A model generated the notes under the pieces. It was not told the DNA's origin and searched no databases. It was given only the letters and a program-made list of their open reading frames with translations. A stretch of 59,842 bases of DNA from positions 1 to 59,842 of the forward strand of contig DATJPX010000043.1 of NCBI GenBank assembly GCA_035506155.1, written 5' to 3'. The position numbers and the translations under genes are program-made. Source of the DNA: UBA877 sp035506155. GTDB taxonomy: Bacteria; Chloroflexota; Anaerolineae; Anaerolineales; Villigracilaceae. Of the stretch, positions 51,332-59,821 are shown piece by piece. Positions within the stretch are counted from its first letter, which is position 1; every line of letters begins with the position of its first letter.

Positions 51332-51366
51332 TCCCCTGCATCTCTGGATGGCAGGGGATTTGTCTT
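51332..51366 (+). terminator. Terminator of the GGDEF gene
   Basis: TCCCCTGC (51332-51339) and GCAGGGGA (51351-51358) form an 8-bp stem, followed by TTTGTCTTT. Confidence 0.75.
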
Positions 51367-51376
51367 TCCTAGACCC

Positions 51377-51405
51377 TTGATTTATCGGCGGATGTGTAGT
51401 ATACA
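51377..51405 (+). promoter_or_regulatory. Promoter of the GbsR-type regulator
   Basis: TTGATT (51377-51382) and TATACA (51400-51405) with an exact 17-base spacer. Transcription would begin near 51412, inside the palindrome that follows. Confidence 0.7.
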
Positions 51406-51407
51406 TC

Positions 51408-51425
51408 GTTTAGTACAAACTAAAC
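51408..51425. promoter_or_regulatory. Operator-like palindrome over the transcription start
   Basis: GTTTAGT (51408-51414) and ACTAAAC (51419-51425) around ACAA, overlapping the expected start site and 22 bases before the regulator's ATG. The geometry suggests autorepression by the encoded regulator. Confidence 0.6.
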
Positions 51426-51446
51426 ATTCTAAATAAAAGAGGCAGG

Positions 51447-51971
51447 ATGGCCGAAGATCTTGGACAACTCAAACAGGATTTCGTCTCTGGCCTGAGCAAC
51501 ATCAGCGGCTTCTGGGGCTTTCCCAAAGGGATGGGCGCCATTTTTGCCGTGCTGTATCTGTCGCCCGGGCCGCTCTCGCTGGACGAGCTCGTCGCCCGGA
51601 CCGGCCTGACGAAGGGCGCCATCAGCACCAACGTGCGCGGCCTGGCCCGCCTGGGCCTGATCCACCCGTCTGCCCAGCTGGGCGATCGCAGGGATTATTA
51701 CGTTGCGGAGACGGATTTCTACCGGGCAGTGCGCGCCATCCTGCAGGAACGCCGCAACAGCGACTTCGATCGGGCCATCGCCACGGTACAGGTCACCCTG
51801 GAGGCGCTGGAAGCGGGAGGCGGATCCGAGCCCGAGCGGGCTTTCCTGATCGAACGGCTGCGGGCGTTGAAGGAATTCTTCGACGCCCTCGACTCGCTCG
51901 TCAACGCGGTTGCCCGTCTGGACAGCCTGGGGTTGAACACCGTCCAGACCATTTTGAAGATCCTGAAGTAA
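51447..51971 (+). CDS. GbsR/MarR-family transcriptional regulator
   Basis: A 174-residue winged-helix protein. Residues 20-90 form the DNA-binding domain (FWGFPKGMGAIFAVLYLSPG, LSLDELVARTGLTKGAISTN, GDRRDYYVAE), followed by a C-terminal helical dimerisation part. The arrangement matches GbsR-type repressors. A well-spaced promoter and palindrome precede it. The ligand and targets are unknown; the downstream genes are separated by a hairpin. Confidence 0.88.
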   Translation: MAEDLGQLKQDFVSGLSNISGFWGFPKGMGAIFAVLYLSPGPLSLDELVARTGLTKGAISTNVRGLARLGLIHPSAQLGDRRDYYVAETDFYRAVRAILQERRNSDFDRAIATVQVTLEALEAGGGSEPERAFLIERLRALKEFFDALDSLVNAVARLDSLGLNTVQTILKILK

Positions 51972-51974
51972 ACC

Positions 51975-52005
51975 GGAAGCGGAGAACGCTCCGCTTTCCC
52001 CTTCT
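51975..52005 (+). terminator. Possible terminator of the GbsR-type gene
   Basis: GGAAGCGGAG and CTCCGCTTTCC form a stem with an AACG loop, followed by a C/T-rich run. It is a good hairpin with a poor T tract. Confidence 0.5.
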
Positions 52006-52066
52006 TCACCGGGACGAACGTCGCCGGTTTGGTTCGAGTTGCAATTTGCGACCGAAAGGAGCATCC

Positions 52067-52414
52067 ATGAATACGATTTCGATGTATCTCACCCAGTTTG
52101 GCCTGACGCTGGTTGCCTGTTTCCTGCTGACGGCATACCTGCGTCCTGCCCTGAAGCGGGTCCTGCTCGATCTGTGCAAGACGGAGGCCCGGGCCGGTTT
52201 CTGGGCGGCCTTCTCGAACCTCCTCCTGATCGTCCTGCCGGTCATCTTCGGCATGGGCTACCGGCCCGGATCGGGCTTGGCAGCGGAGGCCTTCTTCGAC
52301 ATTGCCGGACAGCTGCGCTGGAACCTGCTGGGGTACATCGCTGCTCTGATCGTCATCGGCATGGCGGTCTCGTTCTTTGCCCTGGTGGCCCCGCGGCCTC
52401 AGGAAAAACAATGA
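52067..52414 (+). CDS. Membrane protein with about three helices, unrecognised
   Basis: A 115-residue product from ATG 52067 (AAAGGAG seven bases upstream). Helices lie near 8-25, 45-65 and 85-107. No family is recognised. It is 12 bases before the reductase gene, so they are likely co-transcribed. Confidence 0.7.
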   Translation: MNTISMYLTQFGLTLVACFLLTAYLRPALKRVLLDLCKTEARAGFWAAFSNLLLIVLPVIFGMGYRPGSGLAAEAFFDIAGQLRWNLLGYIAALIVIGMAVSFFALVAPRPQEKQ

Positions 52415-52426
52415 AAGGTTGCTGCC

Positions 52427-53332
52427 ATGAGGATCGCTGTTACAGGTGCTTTTTCTTATACCGGTAAATATATTGCCCGCAAGCTGCTCGAACGGGGCGA
52501 CGAGGTCGTCACCCTGACCAACCATCCTGACCGACCTGATCCGTTCGCAGGCAGGGTCAAGGCCTATCCGCTCGATTTCGGTCGGGAGGCGCGCCTCGTC
52601 GAAGCCCTGACCGGAGCTGACGTGCTGGTCAATACGTACTGGGTCCGTTTCGACCGGGGGGCGGTCACGCAGGCCGGGGCGGTCGAAAACACCCGCGCCC
52701 TGGTCCGGGCAGCGAAGGCCGCCGGCGTGGGCCGGATCGTCCATATCAGCATCACAAATCCCTCGGCTGATTCGCATCTGCCTTATTTCAGCGGCAAGGC
52801 AGCCAACGAACGGGCGGTCGTCGATTCCGGGTTGGGCTATTCCATCCTGCGCCCGACCTTAATCTTTGGCACGGAGGACATCCTGATCAACAACATCGCC
52901 TGGATCCTGCGGCGCTTCCCTCTTTTTGCCCAGATCGGCGATGGCCGGTACAAGCTCCAGCCGGTCTGCGTGGACGACCTGGCGGAGGTTGCCGGCCAGG
53001 CGGTCCACGGCCGGGAGAACGCCACCCTTGACGTGACCGGCCCCGAGACCTTCACCTTCGACGAACTGGTCCATTTGATCGGGCGGACGGTGGGCTGGGA
53101 TCGGCCCATCCTGCACGTTCCGGCCGGGTTGGCGCTGCAGGCGGCCCGTTTCATCAGCCTGTTCATCGGAGACGTGCTCATCACTAAGGAAGAGGTGGGC
53201 GGCCTGATGGCCGGCCTCCTGGTTTCCCCCGAACCGCCGCGCGGCTCGACCAGGCTGTCGGATTGGCTGGAAGCCAACCGGGATACGGTCGGGAGGCAGT
53301 ACGCTTCGGAGCTCGCCCGGCATTATCAATGA
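52427..53332 (+). CDS. NAD(P)-binding atypical SDR, NmrA/NDUFA9-like
   Basis: A 301-residue Rossmann protein of the atypical short-chain dehydrogenase group (NmrA/complex I NDUFA9-like). The nucleotide-binding loop is TGAFSYTGKYIARKL, a variant of GxxGxxG, and there is IVHISITNPSADSHLPYFSG followed by a K at the position of the catalytic lysine, and LRPTLIFG. The usual Tyr of YxxxK is replaced (YFSGK). The substrate is unknown. Confidence 0.85.
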   Translation: MRIAVTGAFSYTGKYIARKLLERGDEVVTLTNHPDRPDPFAGRVKAYPLDFGREARLVEALTGADVLVNTYWVRFDRGAVTQAGAVENTRALVRAAKAAGVGRIVHISITNPSADSHLPYFSGKAANERAVVDSGLGYSILRPTLIFGTEDILINNIAWILRRFPLFAQIGDGRYKLQPVCVDDLAEVAGQAVHGRENATLDVTGPETFTFDELVHLIGRTVGWDRPILHVPAGLALQAARFISLFIGDVLITKEEVGGLMAGLLVSPEPPRGSTRLSDWLEANRDTVGRQYASELARHYQ

Positions 53333-53360
53333 TCGGCAGGCTGGCTCCATCGATTGAATC

Positions 53361-53396
53361 AAAATCCCCGACACTTCGATCATATCGGGGATTTTT
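53361..53396. terminator. Bidirectional terminator
   Basis: AAAATCCCCGA (53361-53371) and TCGGGGATTTTT (53385-53396) pair, between convergent genes. Confidence 0.9.
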
Positions 53397-53405
53397 CATC
53401 CGGTT

Positions 53406-54179
53406 CTAGCGGTTCTGGTCGGTGAACTTCCACCAGATGTAGGTGCCTGCCAGACCAGCCAATCCGGTCAGGATGACCAGGATGTAGCTGATCCAGGTGA
53501 GCGGCAGGGCTTGCATATACAATCCCGGGACCGCCCAGGGGAAGTACTCGCCCCAGCCGAGGGTGATGGACAGGTTGCCCAGGATCGCGGTGAGGACGGC
53601 AAGGCCGATCGGGAGGAGATAGCCGCGCCCCAGGCTTGCGAAAAAGCCAAACGGCAGGACGAGGGTGATCGACATGGCGGCTGTGACTGCCAGGATACGG
53701 GTGCCGTGCAGGAGGATGGCGGGCGAGCCACCCGGAAGTTGGATGACTGCTCCCAGGGCCAGGCCGACCAGGTACGTTTCCACGATCAATGCCAGGCACC
53801 AGATCGCGGAGACGATGAATTTGGCCAGGAGGATGCTCGCCCGCGGGACCGGCACTGCCAGCAAATCTTTTAGGGTCCCGTCGGTGAATTCCCGGCCGAA
53901 CACCCAACTGATGGCGATGCAAAAAAAGAAAAAGCCTCCCAGGGCAGTGAACTCCACCATCAAGGTCAAATATCCCGGCCAATCGGCAGATCCAACCACC
54001 AGGTTGGCTTTGGCTCCCAGCAGGCCGAGCTGGCGGGCAAGTTGGGGGTCCTTGAAAATAAAGATCAACAGTGCGCCTATCAACGGCATCATCAGGAACC
54101 CAAGGGCGGTAAACAAGGGTACCCGTGAGCGGAGCACTTTTCGCAGTTCGATCCAGATCATATCGGCAAGGCTTTTCAT
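53406..54179 (-). CDS. ABC-2 permease (BcrB-like)
   Basis: A 257-residue membrane protein with about six helices and the early motif MIWIELRKVLRSRVPLFTAL. The segment WVFGREFTDGTLKDLLAVPV is typical of ABC-2 permeases. It overlaps the ATPase gene upstream (4 bases), so the two form a transporter. The operon begins with a PadR-type regulator. The substrate is unknown; export of drugs or peptides is common in such PadR operons. Confidence 0.88.
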   Translation of the reverse strand: MKSLADMIWIELRKVLRSRVPLFTALGFLMMPLIGALLIFIFKDPQLARQLGLLGAKANLVVGSADWPGYLTLMVEFTALGGFFFFCIAISWVFGREFTDGTLKDLLAVPVPRASILLAKFIVSAIWCLALIVETYLVGLALGAVIQLPGGSPAILLHGTRILAVTAAMSITLVLPFGFFASLGRGYLLPIGLAVLTAILGNLSITLGWGEYFPWAVPGLYMQALPLTWISYILVILTGLAGLAGTYIWWKFTDQNR

Positions 54180-55099
54180 CGGGAATCTCCATTCACTCCG
54201 ACCAGGCGCAGGAAATACGCTTCCAGGTCTTCCTGTTCGACGAACAGCTGGGTGGGTGGGGTTTTTGCGCGCACCAGCAGTGTGGCGATCTCGTCGGGTC
54301 GGTCCACTGCTGCTGGATCCAGCAGCGCAAGGGAGCCGTCTTCGCAGGACGAGGCCGGAAACCCGGCTTTGGCCAGGGTCGTCCGGGCCGCCTCAAGGTC
54401 GGCAGAACGGATGAGCAGCCGCCGATGGCGGTTTTGCTCCAGTTTGTCGACGTCCATCTCCTGGAGCAGGCGCCCCTCGTGAATGATGCCGATGCGCTGC
54501 GCCAGGCGGGAGACCTCGGCCAGGATGTGGCTCGACATGAAGACGGTCACACCCTCCTGGCGGGTCAGCTCGCGGAGCAGCTCACGGATCTCGACGATCC
54601 CGGCGGGATCCAGGCCGTTGGCCGGCTCGTCGAGGAGCAGCAGCTGGGGATTGTGCAGCAAGGCTTTGGCGAGGCCCAACCGCTGGGCATTTCCAAGGGA
54701 GAGCGTCCCGGTTTTCCGGTCCGCGTAGGGGGCCAGGGCCAGGCGTTCGATCACCCGGCTGACGGCTTTGCGCTCCGTGCCCGGGTGCAGCCGGCGGGCG
54801 GCCTCCAGGTTCTCCCTGACGGTCAGCTCGGGGTAGGCGTGGGGCGTCTCGACCAGATACCCGACCTGCGCCCAGGGCTCGCGGCTGCCCAAGCAGACGC
54901 GCTTCCCCAGGACAGTCGCGCTGCCGGCAGTCGGCCGGATCATGCCAAGCAACATGCGAATGGTGGTCGTCTTCCCGGCCCCGTTCAGGCCGAGGAAGGC
55001 ATAGATCTCGCCTTCGCCGACCCGCAGGGACAGCCCTTCGACTGCGGCCACCGTGCCATAGTTTTTCCCGAGGTGATCGGTTTCGATGGTCCAATTCAT
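54176..55099 (-). CDS. ABC-2 transporter ATPase (BcrA-like)
   Basis: A 307-residue ATPase: Walker A GLNGAGKTTTIRML near 38, the signature LSLGNAQRLGLAKAL near 134 (Gly-Asn in place of Gly-Gln), Walker B LLLLDEPANGLDPAG, and H-loop MSSHILAEV. The C-terminal domain (about 220-307) resembles those of bacitracin-type exporters. AAAGG precedes ATG 55099. The permease follows with a 4-base overlap. Confidence 0.92.
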   Translation of the reverse strand: MNWTIETDHLGKNYGTVAAVEGLSLRVGEGEIYAFLGLNGAGKTTTIRMLLGMIRPTAGSATVLGKRVCLGSREPWAQVGYLVETPHAYPELTVRENLEAARRLHPGTERKAVSRVIERLALAPYADRKTGTLSLGNAQRLGLAKALLHNPQLLLLDEPANGLDPAGIVEIRELLRELTRQEGVTVFMSSHILAEVSRLAQRIGIIHEGRLLQEMDVDKLEQNRHRRLLIRSADLEAARTTLAKAGFPASSCEDGSLALLDPAAVDRPDEIATLLVRAKTPPTQLFVEQEDLEAYFLRLVGVNGDSR

Positions 55100-55192
55100 G
55101 GTGTCAATCCTTTCGGTTCGCTGTTTACCGCCGGGACACGAAAATGCAAGTCATTTTCTGGCGGCTTCGAGCGGCTTTGCGACCACGATCTC

Positions 55193-55495
55193 TTAGAGAA
55201 AAAGGTCGTCGTCCTTGTTGATCCGATACTTAAAGATGGCGTAGATCACCACGCAGATGATCCCGGTCACGGCGATCTTGACGAACGCGATCGCAGCCAG
55301 GGAGAGGAGCAGCGTCCCGGTTTCATTGGTGAAAAGCGTTGATAAGTTGCTGGTCCGGTTGACCCACAAGGCCGCCGGGATGGACAGTCCGCCAACCAAC
55401 AGGATGGTGATGGCGATGGCGCTGAAGACGATCCACAGGACGGTTCGCAGGTTCTTGAGCTTCTTTTGTTTTGGGGTAAGCGGGGTGATGGGCAT
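55193..55495 (-). CDS. Two-helix membrane protein, unrecognised
   Basis: A 100-residue product from ATG 55495 with AAAGGA upstream; ATG 55519 inside the padR gene is the alternative. Helices lie near 17-40 and 60-87, with charged ends. It follows padR by 4 bases and precedes the ATPase by 93 bases, so it belongs to the operon. Confidence 0.75.
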   Translation of the reverse strand: MPITPLTPKQKKLKNLRTVLWIVFSAIAITILLVGGLSIPAALWVNRTSNLSTLFTNETGTLLLSLAAIAFVKIAVTGIICVVIYAIFKYRINKDDDLFL

Positions 55496-55499
55496 TGGA

Positions 55500-55892
55500 T
55501 TATCCTTTCTCGTTTCCATTGGATGAGAGCGTTTTCTGGATCAGGTCGGCCACATCGGGCAACTCGAAGACCATGATATTGCGGGAGATGAAACGGGTGA
55601 GCAGTTCACGGCCGAGGCTGGTGAGGAAAAAATAGCGCCGGCTGGGACCGGTCCCGGAGGGAATGACCTCGCTGTCGACGATCCCGGAATCGGCCAGGCG
55701 GTTGAGGGAGCGGTAGATGCTGTTCTCGTCGGCGTCGATTGTGTCGTGGCTCATTTCGACGATGGCAGCCCTGATCTCGTAGGGATAGGCTTTTCGATGC
55801 GCCAGGAGCAGCAGCAGCCAGAAGCTGAGCAGCCCTTTCTTGTAGGTTCCTTCCCACTGGGCCAACAGGTTTTCCAGTTCGGTTGATTCCAT
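55500..55892 (-). CDS. PadR-family transcriptional regulator
   Basis: A 130-residue winged-helix repressor. LLSFWLLLLLAHRKAYPYEI then DADENSIYRSLNRLADSGIV form the PadR HTH, and VIPSGTGPSRRYFFLTSLGR the wing. The C-terminal helix is short. It opens the operon with the ABC-2 transporter and sits behind a perfect 35-bp palindrome, which suits autorepression relieved by a transported compound. The ligand is not known. Confidence 0.9.
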   Translation of the reverse strand: MESTELENLLAQWEGTYKKGLLSFWLLLLLAHRKAYPYEIRAAIVEMSHDTIDADENSIYRSLNRLADSGIVDSEVIPSGTGPSRRYFFLTSLGRELLTRFISRNIMVFELPDVADLIQKTLSSNGNEKG

Positions 55893-55902
55893 ATTGCTCC
55901 TT

Positions 55903-55937
55903 CCAAAGGTATTATACTAATAGTATAATACCTTTGG
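55903..55937. promoter_or_regulatory. Perfect 35-bp palindromic operator over the padR promoter
   Basis: Two exact 16-base arms, CCAAAGGTATTATACT (55903-55918) and AGTATAATACCTTTGG (55922-55937), flank AAT. On the minus strand a TATAAT hexamer lies in the proximal arm and AAGGAG follows the palindrome directly, 11 bases before the padR ATG. Confidence 0.8.
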
Positions 55938-56096
55938 ATAGGTATGTCAATGGGGAATATTTTCCAGCCAGGCGGATGGGGTTTTCGACATCGACCCGGC
56001 GATCGAACTTAATAAGGTTATAATCATCTGAATAATCGCATTGGCATTAATCGACAGACTTTCATCCTAGCAATTGACTCATCCGGGAAGGAAATT

Positions 56097-58100
56097 ATGC
56101 GAAATCGTCTCTTCGGCCTAATCAGTTTTTTGGTTGTTTTAGTGATCCTGAGTGGGTGCGCCATACCGACTGCCGGCCCAATCCGGGTCACGACGACTCC
56201 GTTTCTGGCATCCACTGTCCCTGCCACGGAAACTGCTACCAGCCTGCCGCCGGTCTCCCTGGCGATCACCCTGGGGCAGATCAACGTTTCCAAGGGGATC
56301 ACCCTGGACCAGGGCGGGGATGTGGACACCAAAGTCGTGACGGTAGGCAGCCCGGCGGTCGAAGCGCGCGCCAGCGGGAATGGGATCGCGCTTCCGGGCG
56401 GCAATTCCACGCCGGATTCCTACATCCAATTCAATGTGGACGATCAAAAGCTTTTTGCGGGCAAACCGACGGCACACGTACGGGTCGAAGTGGACTATTT
56501 CGACCAGGGCACGAATTCCTTTTCCCTGCAGTACGATTCCCTTTCCGGTGTTTTTGCCGGCGGTGGGGCGGTAGTCAAGACGAATACGGGAAAAATGCGA
56601 ACGGCCAGCTTCAACCTGTGCGATGCCAGCTTCTCCAACCGGGATAACGGTGCAGACTTTCGCATCGCCGACGACGGGAAGGGGGCCGTAATCATCCGGG
56701 CAGTCCGCGTGACCGGCCTGCCGTCCGGAGCGGCGATTGTGAACGTCGACTCCTTTGGAGCCAATCCTCTGGATCAGCAACCCGACAGCCAGGCGATCCA
56801 GGCCGCCCTCGATTCGACCTGTAGCGGCGATACGGTCGTTTTCACATCCGGGGTCAACAGGCCCGGGTATGTGGGCTATCTGATCGACAAGACCCTCTTC
56901 CTGACCGGCATGTCGGCCAAACACAACCTGACCTTCACATCCAGCGATCCCGGCGACCATGCCCTCCTGCAGGCCACCGCCAATTTGAAAGGCTATGTCG
57001 TCCGCCTGTATGCCCGGTCCCGTTTCAGCGATGCTGGCCGGATCGACCGCATCGACTTCGGCTACATCGATGTCAATGGGGGGCGAGCTGTCCGCAAGTG
57101 TCTCGGGGTGGATAACTCGATCAACGGCATCGATGATAACTGGGGATCCTGGGTGCCAGAATGCACCCAGGCCGGCGACCCGTGGTGTTCGCCCGGGAAC
57201 ATTGGCTTGGACGGCGGCCTGGATTGGCCGGACGCCACCCAGAATTATCAGGCCAATCCCGACCTGTGGACGACCGGGATCGTCATCCACGACGTGGTCG
57301 ACAGCCAGGCCGAATGCGGGTCGGCGTTGACTTTCCAGGGCGCGGCCGGGACGATCAAGAATGTGACCATCGAAACCGCCGGCGATCATGTCCACGCCCC
57401 GGGCTGCACTTATACCGACAATGATGGGGATAAGACCGGCTGGTCGGATGGCATCACCCTGTTCGGCCCCGCCATGTCTGTGACGAACAATACCATCATC
57501 GATCCATCGGATGTAGGGATCGTCTACTTTGGAGGGAAGAATACGATCATCTCGAACAACACAGTCCAGATCACGCCCGGGAATTATGGCGCGTTTGCCG
57601 GCATAGCAATTCATCCGTGGTCTTTTGGCGATGTCTCCGGTTTGCAGATCATTGGGAATCATGTCACCAGTGAAGGCGATCCAAAATGCGGGGGCCTGCA
57701 CGTTGGCATCAACCTCGGGCCGCAGATGTGGGGCGGAGCGTGCGTATCCAGTTCGACCGCTGCCATGGATGGAAACAGTGCCTGTTCCAATAACCCCGTC
57801 CAGCCGAAAGGCACTCCTTGCACGGGCGGCCCCTGTCAGCTGTGGGCGTACGTCCCCGCCAATGCCAGTTTGACAATGGAAAATAATGTGGTCAGCGGGG
57901 CACAGATCAATTATCTGGTGGACGGCCTGGACTTGGTCGGTCAGTTGATCGACCAGAACAATGTCAGCAATACTCCTCGTCTTTCGGATTGGGAAAGCGC
58001 CAAGGGTTGCCAGGGAGTCAGTTGGGGCGCCCTGGACAAGGTCGCCCATAATCCGAGCCTGCCGGGCTGGCAGAATGTCCGCGTGCTCTGTGAAAGATGA
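56097..58100 (+). CDS. Lipoprotein with right-handed beta-helix domain
   Basis: A 667-residue product with a lipoprotein signal (MRNRLFGLISFLVVLVILSG then Cys21, lipobox LSGC) and a Thr/Pro-rich linker (to about 50). A galactose-binding-like beta domain may span about 60-200. From about 215 parallel beta-helix features appear (FGANPLDQQPDSQAIQAALD, as in pectate-lyase-type repeats, and SVTNNTIIDPSDVGIVYF, TIISNNTVQITPGNYG). It may bind or cut surface polysaccharide; catalytic residues could not be identified. GGAAGGAA precedes ATG 56097. Confidence 0.8.
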   Translation: MRNRLFGLISFLVVLVILSGCAIPTAGPIRVTTTPFLASTVPATETATSLPPVSLAITLGQINVSKGITLDQGGDVDTKVVTVGSPAVEARASGNGIALPGGNSTPDSYIQFNVDDQKLFAGKPTAHVRVEVDYFDQGTNSFSLQYDSLSGVFAGGGAVVKTNTGKMRTASFNLCDASFSNRDNGADFRIADDGKGAVIIRAVRVTGLPSGAAIVNVDSFGANPLDQQPDSQAIQAALDSTCSGDTVVFTSGVNRPGYVGYLIDKTLFLTGMSAKHNLTFTSSDPGDHALLQATANLKGYVVRLYARSRFSDAGRIDRIDFGYIDVNGGRAVRKCLGVDNSINGIDDNWGSWVPECTQAGDPWCSPGNIGLDGGLDWPDATQNYQANPDLWTTGIVIHDVVDSQAECGSALTFQGAAGTIKNVTIETAGDHVHAPGCTYTDNDGDKTGWSDGITLFGPAMSVTNNTIIDPSDVGIVYFGGKNTIISNNTVQITPGNYGAFAGIAIHPWSFGDVSGLQIIGNHVTSEGDPKCGGLHVGINLGPQMWGGACVSSSTAAMDGNSACSNNPVQPKGTPCTGGPCQLWAYVPANASLTMENNVVSGAQINYLVDGLDLVGQLIDQNNVSNTPRLSDWESAKGCQGVSWGALDKVAHNPSLPGWQNVRVLCER

Positions 58101-58207
58101 ACCGGGACAGGCACTGGTCAGATCCAACCCCGTGGCCTGCCTTCCGGGCAGGGTCCGTGGAATAACCTTCGGGCGAGGATGGGCCACGATGCCGACGCGG
58201 GCGAGAC

Positions 58208-58237
58208 TTGCCTTGAGCGCCTCGAGAACTGTATAAT
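58208..58237 (+). promoter_or_regulatory. Promoter of the small membrane protein gene
   Basis: TTGCCT (58208-58213) and a perfect TATAAT (58232-58237) with an 18-base spacer. The start would be near 58244, leaving a very short leader before ATG 58253. Confidence 0.6.
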
Positions 58238-58252
58238 AAAGTCAAGGAAACC

Positions 58253-58438
58253 ATGAACCTGACTGCGTTCCTGAATTCATCTATCGTTGCATGGGCCATG
58301 GTGGGGCTGTTGATGCTCATGGTGGCAATGCTGGCGTTCCTGCGCAACCGCCAGTTGGTCAAGGAGCGGGTTGCCATCCTGGTGATCGCCATGGTCATGC
58401 TGTTGGCGTTGCTCGCCCTCACCCTCGGTGAGGGATGA
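58253..58438 (+). CDS. 61-residue membrane protein, unrecognised
   Basis: Two hydrophobic helices (about 8-30 and 40-57) separated by the charged loop RNRQLVKERVAI. AAGGAAA precedes ATG 58253, and a promoter stands just upstream. It is separated by 130 bases from the solute-binding-like gene on the same strand. No family is recognised. Confidence 0.65.
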   Translation: MNLTAFLNSSIVAWAMVGLLMLMVAMLAFLRNRQLVKERVAILVIAMVMLLALLALTLGEG

Positions 58439-58568
58439 TCCGACGAGCCCCGCCGAGCATCGAGTCTCCGTTGATCCGGGCTGACGATTATGAAAGGTGG
58501 CCGGGATCGAATTTCGTTTACAATTCGAACAAGCCCGCCATTTGTTATGTATTGGATGAGAGAATTCG

Positions 58569-59756
58569 ATGGATCTTGAACTATCCCTGATGGGATCGCC
58601 TTCCCGACACGACGAGGTCCAAGCCCTCTTGAACGGTTTTGAGAGCCGCGGCCGGAACAAGATAAAGATTTCCTACCGAAGCTGGGACTCCGCCTGGTCC
58701 GACATGGTCCGTAACAGCATCCACGGCGTTTCCCCCTCCGTATCCGAGGTCGGGACCTCATGGGTCCCCGATCTTGTGGGGATGAACGCCCTCTACCCCT
58801 TGCCGGCGACGGTGACTGCAAAATGCGGGAACAAGGAAGATTACGTTTCCCAAAGCTGGAAGAGTTGTTTTTTGGTGGACAACCCTCAGATGTGGGCGAT
58901 CCCGTGGGTGAGCGGTGCCCGGGTGATCTACTATCGCCGCGACCTGTTGGAGAAAGCAGGGATCAACCCCGACAATGCCTTTCTAAACCCGACTGCCATG
59001 GCGCAGACCCTCTCGCGCCTGCAAGCCGCGGGCGTCGAAAGGCCCTGGATCACGTCCACGATCGCCTCGTTGAACACTTTGCATCTGATCTCCAGCTGGA
59101 TCTGGGCCGCGGGCGGGGACTACATCTCAAAAGACGGGATGAAATTATTGTTTGCGGAAAAGGAAGCCGTCGATGGGATGGCAAATTTCTTCGCCCTGGC
59201 GCCCTTCCTGGGTCCCAACCCGCACGAGTGTAGCTACCCCGCTGCGATCGACCTGTTCTGGAAGGGCGAAGCTGCCGTCACGATGGATGGCACCTGGATC
59301 TATGGCGACCAGAAAGCCACGGCTGCCCCGGTCGTCTTGGATAACCTGGGCGTCGCCCTGGCTCCCGGCCCGGCGTACGTCGGCGGGTCCAATCTGGTCA
59401 TCTGGACGAATACGGCCGACAAGTTTGCCTCCGAGGACCTCCTGCTGTTCATGCTCGAGCCGGCTTCCGTGCTTGCCATGGCCAAGGTAACCGGACTGGC
59501 TCCGGCCCGCCTCGACTCCCTCCGATCGCCCGAAATTTTCGAGCCGGCCTACGGGGACACTTTCGTCAGGGCCATCGAAACCGGCCGGTCAATGCCAAGC
59601 CAGATGTTCAGCGGGATGATCGAAGACAAGCTGCACTATACGTTTGGCAACATCTGGGCGGATGTGCTCGACTCCCCGGATGCCGACCTGCACGAGATCA
59701 TCACCAACCGGCTGATCCCGCTCAAAAGGCGCCTGGAGATTGCAATCTTCGGCTAA
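58569..59756 (+). CDS. Leaderless solute-binding-protein-like protein (family 1 fold)
   Basis: A 395-residue protein related to family 1 sugar-binding proteins: MWAIPWVSGARVIYYRRDLL (about 112-131), then EKAGINPDNAF, the inter-lobe segment SWIWAAGGDYISKDG, and DLFWKGEAAVTMDGTWIYGD (about 228-247). It has no signal peptide or lipobox, and an in-frame TGA at 58557-58559 lies just upstream, so a missed leader is excluded. GAGAG precedes ATG 58569. It is therefore probably cytoplasmic. It may act as a ligand sensor rather than a transport component; that is inference. Confidence 0.8.
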   Translation: MDLELSLMGSPSRHDEVQALLNGFESRGRNKIKISYRSWDSAWSDMVRNSIHGVSPSVSEVGTSWVPDLVGMNALYPLPATVTAKCGNKEDYVSQSWKSCFLVDNPQMWAIPWVSGARVIYYRRDLLEKAGINPDNAFLNPTAMAQTLSRLQAAGVERPWITSTIASLNTLHLISSWIWAAGGDYISKDGMKLLFAEKEAVDGMANFFALAPFLGPNPHECSYPAAIDLFWKGEAAVTMDGTWIYGDQKATAAPVVLDNLGVALAPGPAYVGGSNLVIWTNTADKFASEDLLLFMLEPASVLAMAKVTGLAPARLDSLRSPEIFEPAYGDTFVRAIETGRSMPSQMFSGMIEDKLHYTFGNIWADVLDSPDADLHEIITNRLIPLKRRLEIAIFG

Positions 59757-59789
59757 GTCGCAGGAGTACAGCGCAATTCTGATTTCTCG

Positions 59790-59821
59790 AGAGAGACCGA
59801 TGAACCGGTCTCTCTTTTTTC
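59790..59821 (+). terminator. Terminator after the solute-binding-like gene
   Basis: AGAGAGACCG (59790-59799) and CGGTCTCTCT (59806-59815) form a perfect 10-bp stem with a six-base loop, followed by TTTTT. Confidence 0.92.

Noticed and set aside
56139..58187. A 682-codon open frame on the minus strand opposite the lipoprotein gene
   Set aside because: No domain, no binding site and complete overlap with a gene that has a lipoprotein signal and beta-helix pattern.
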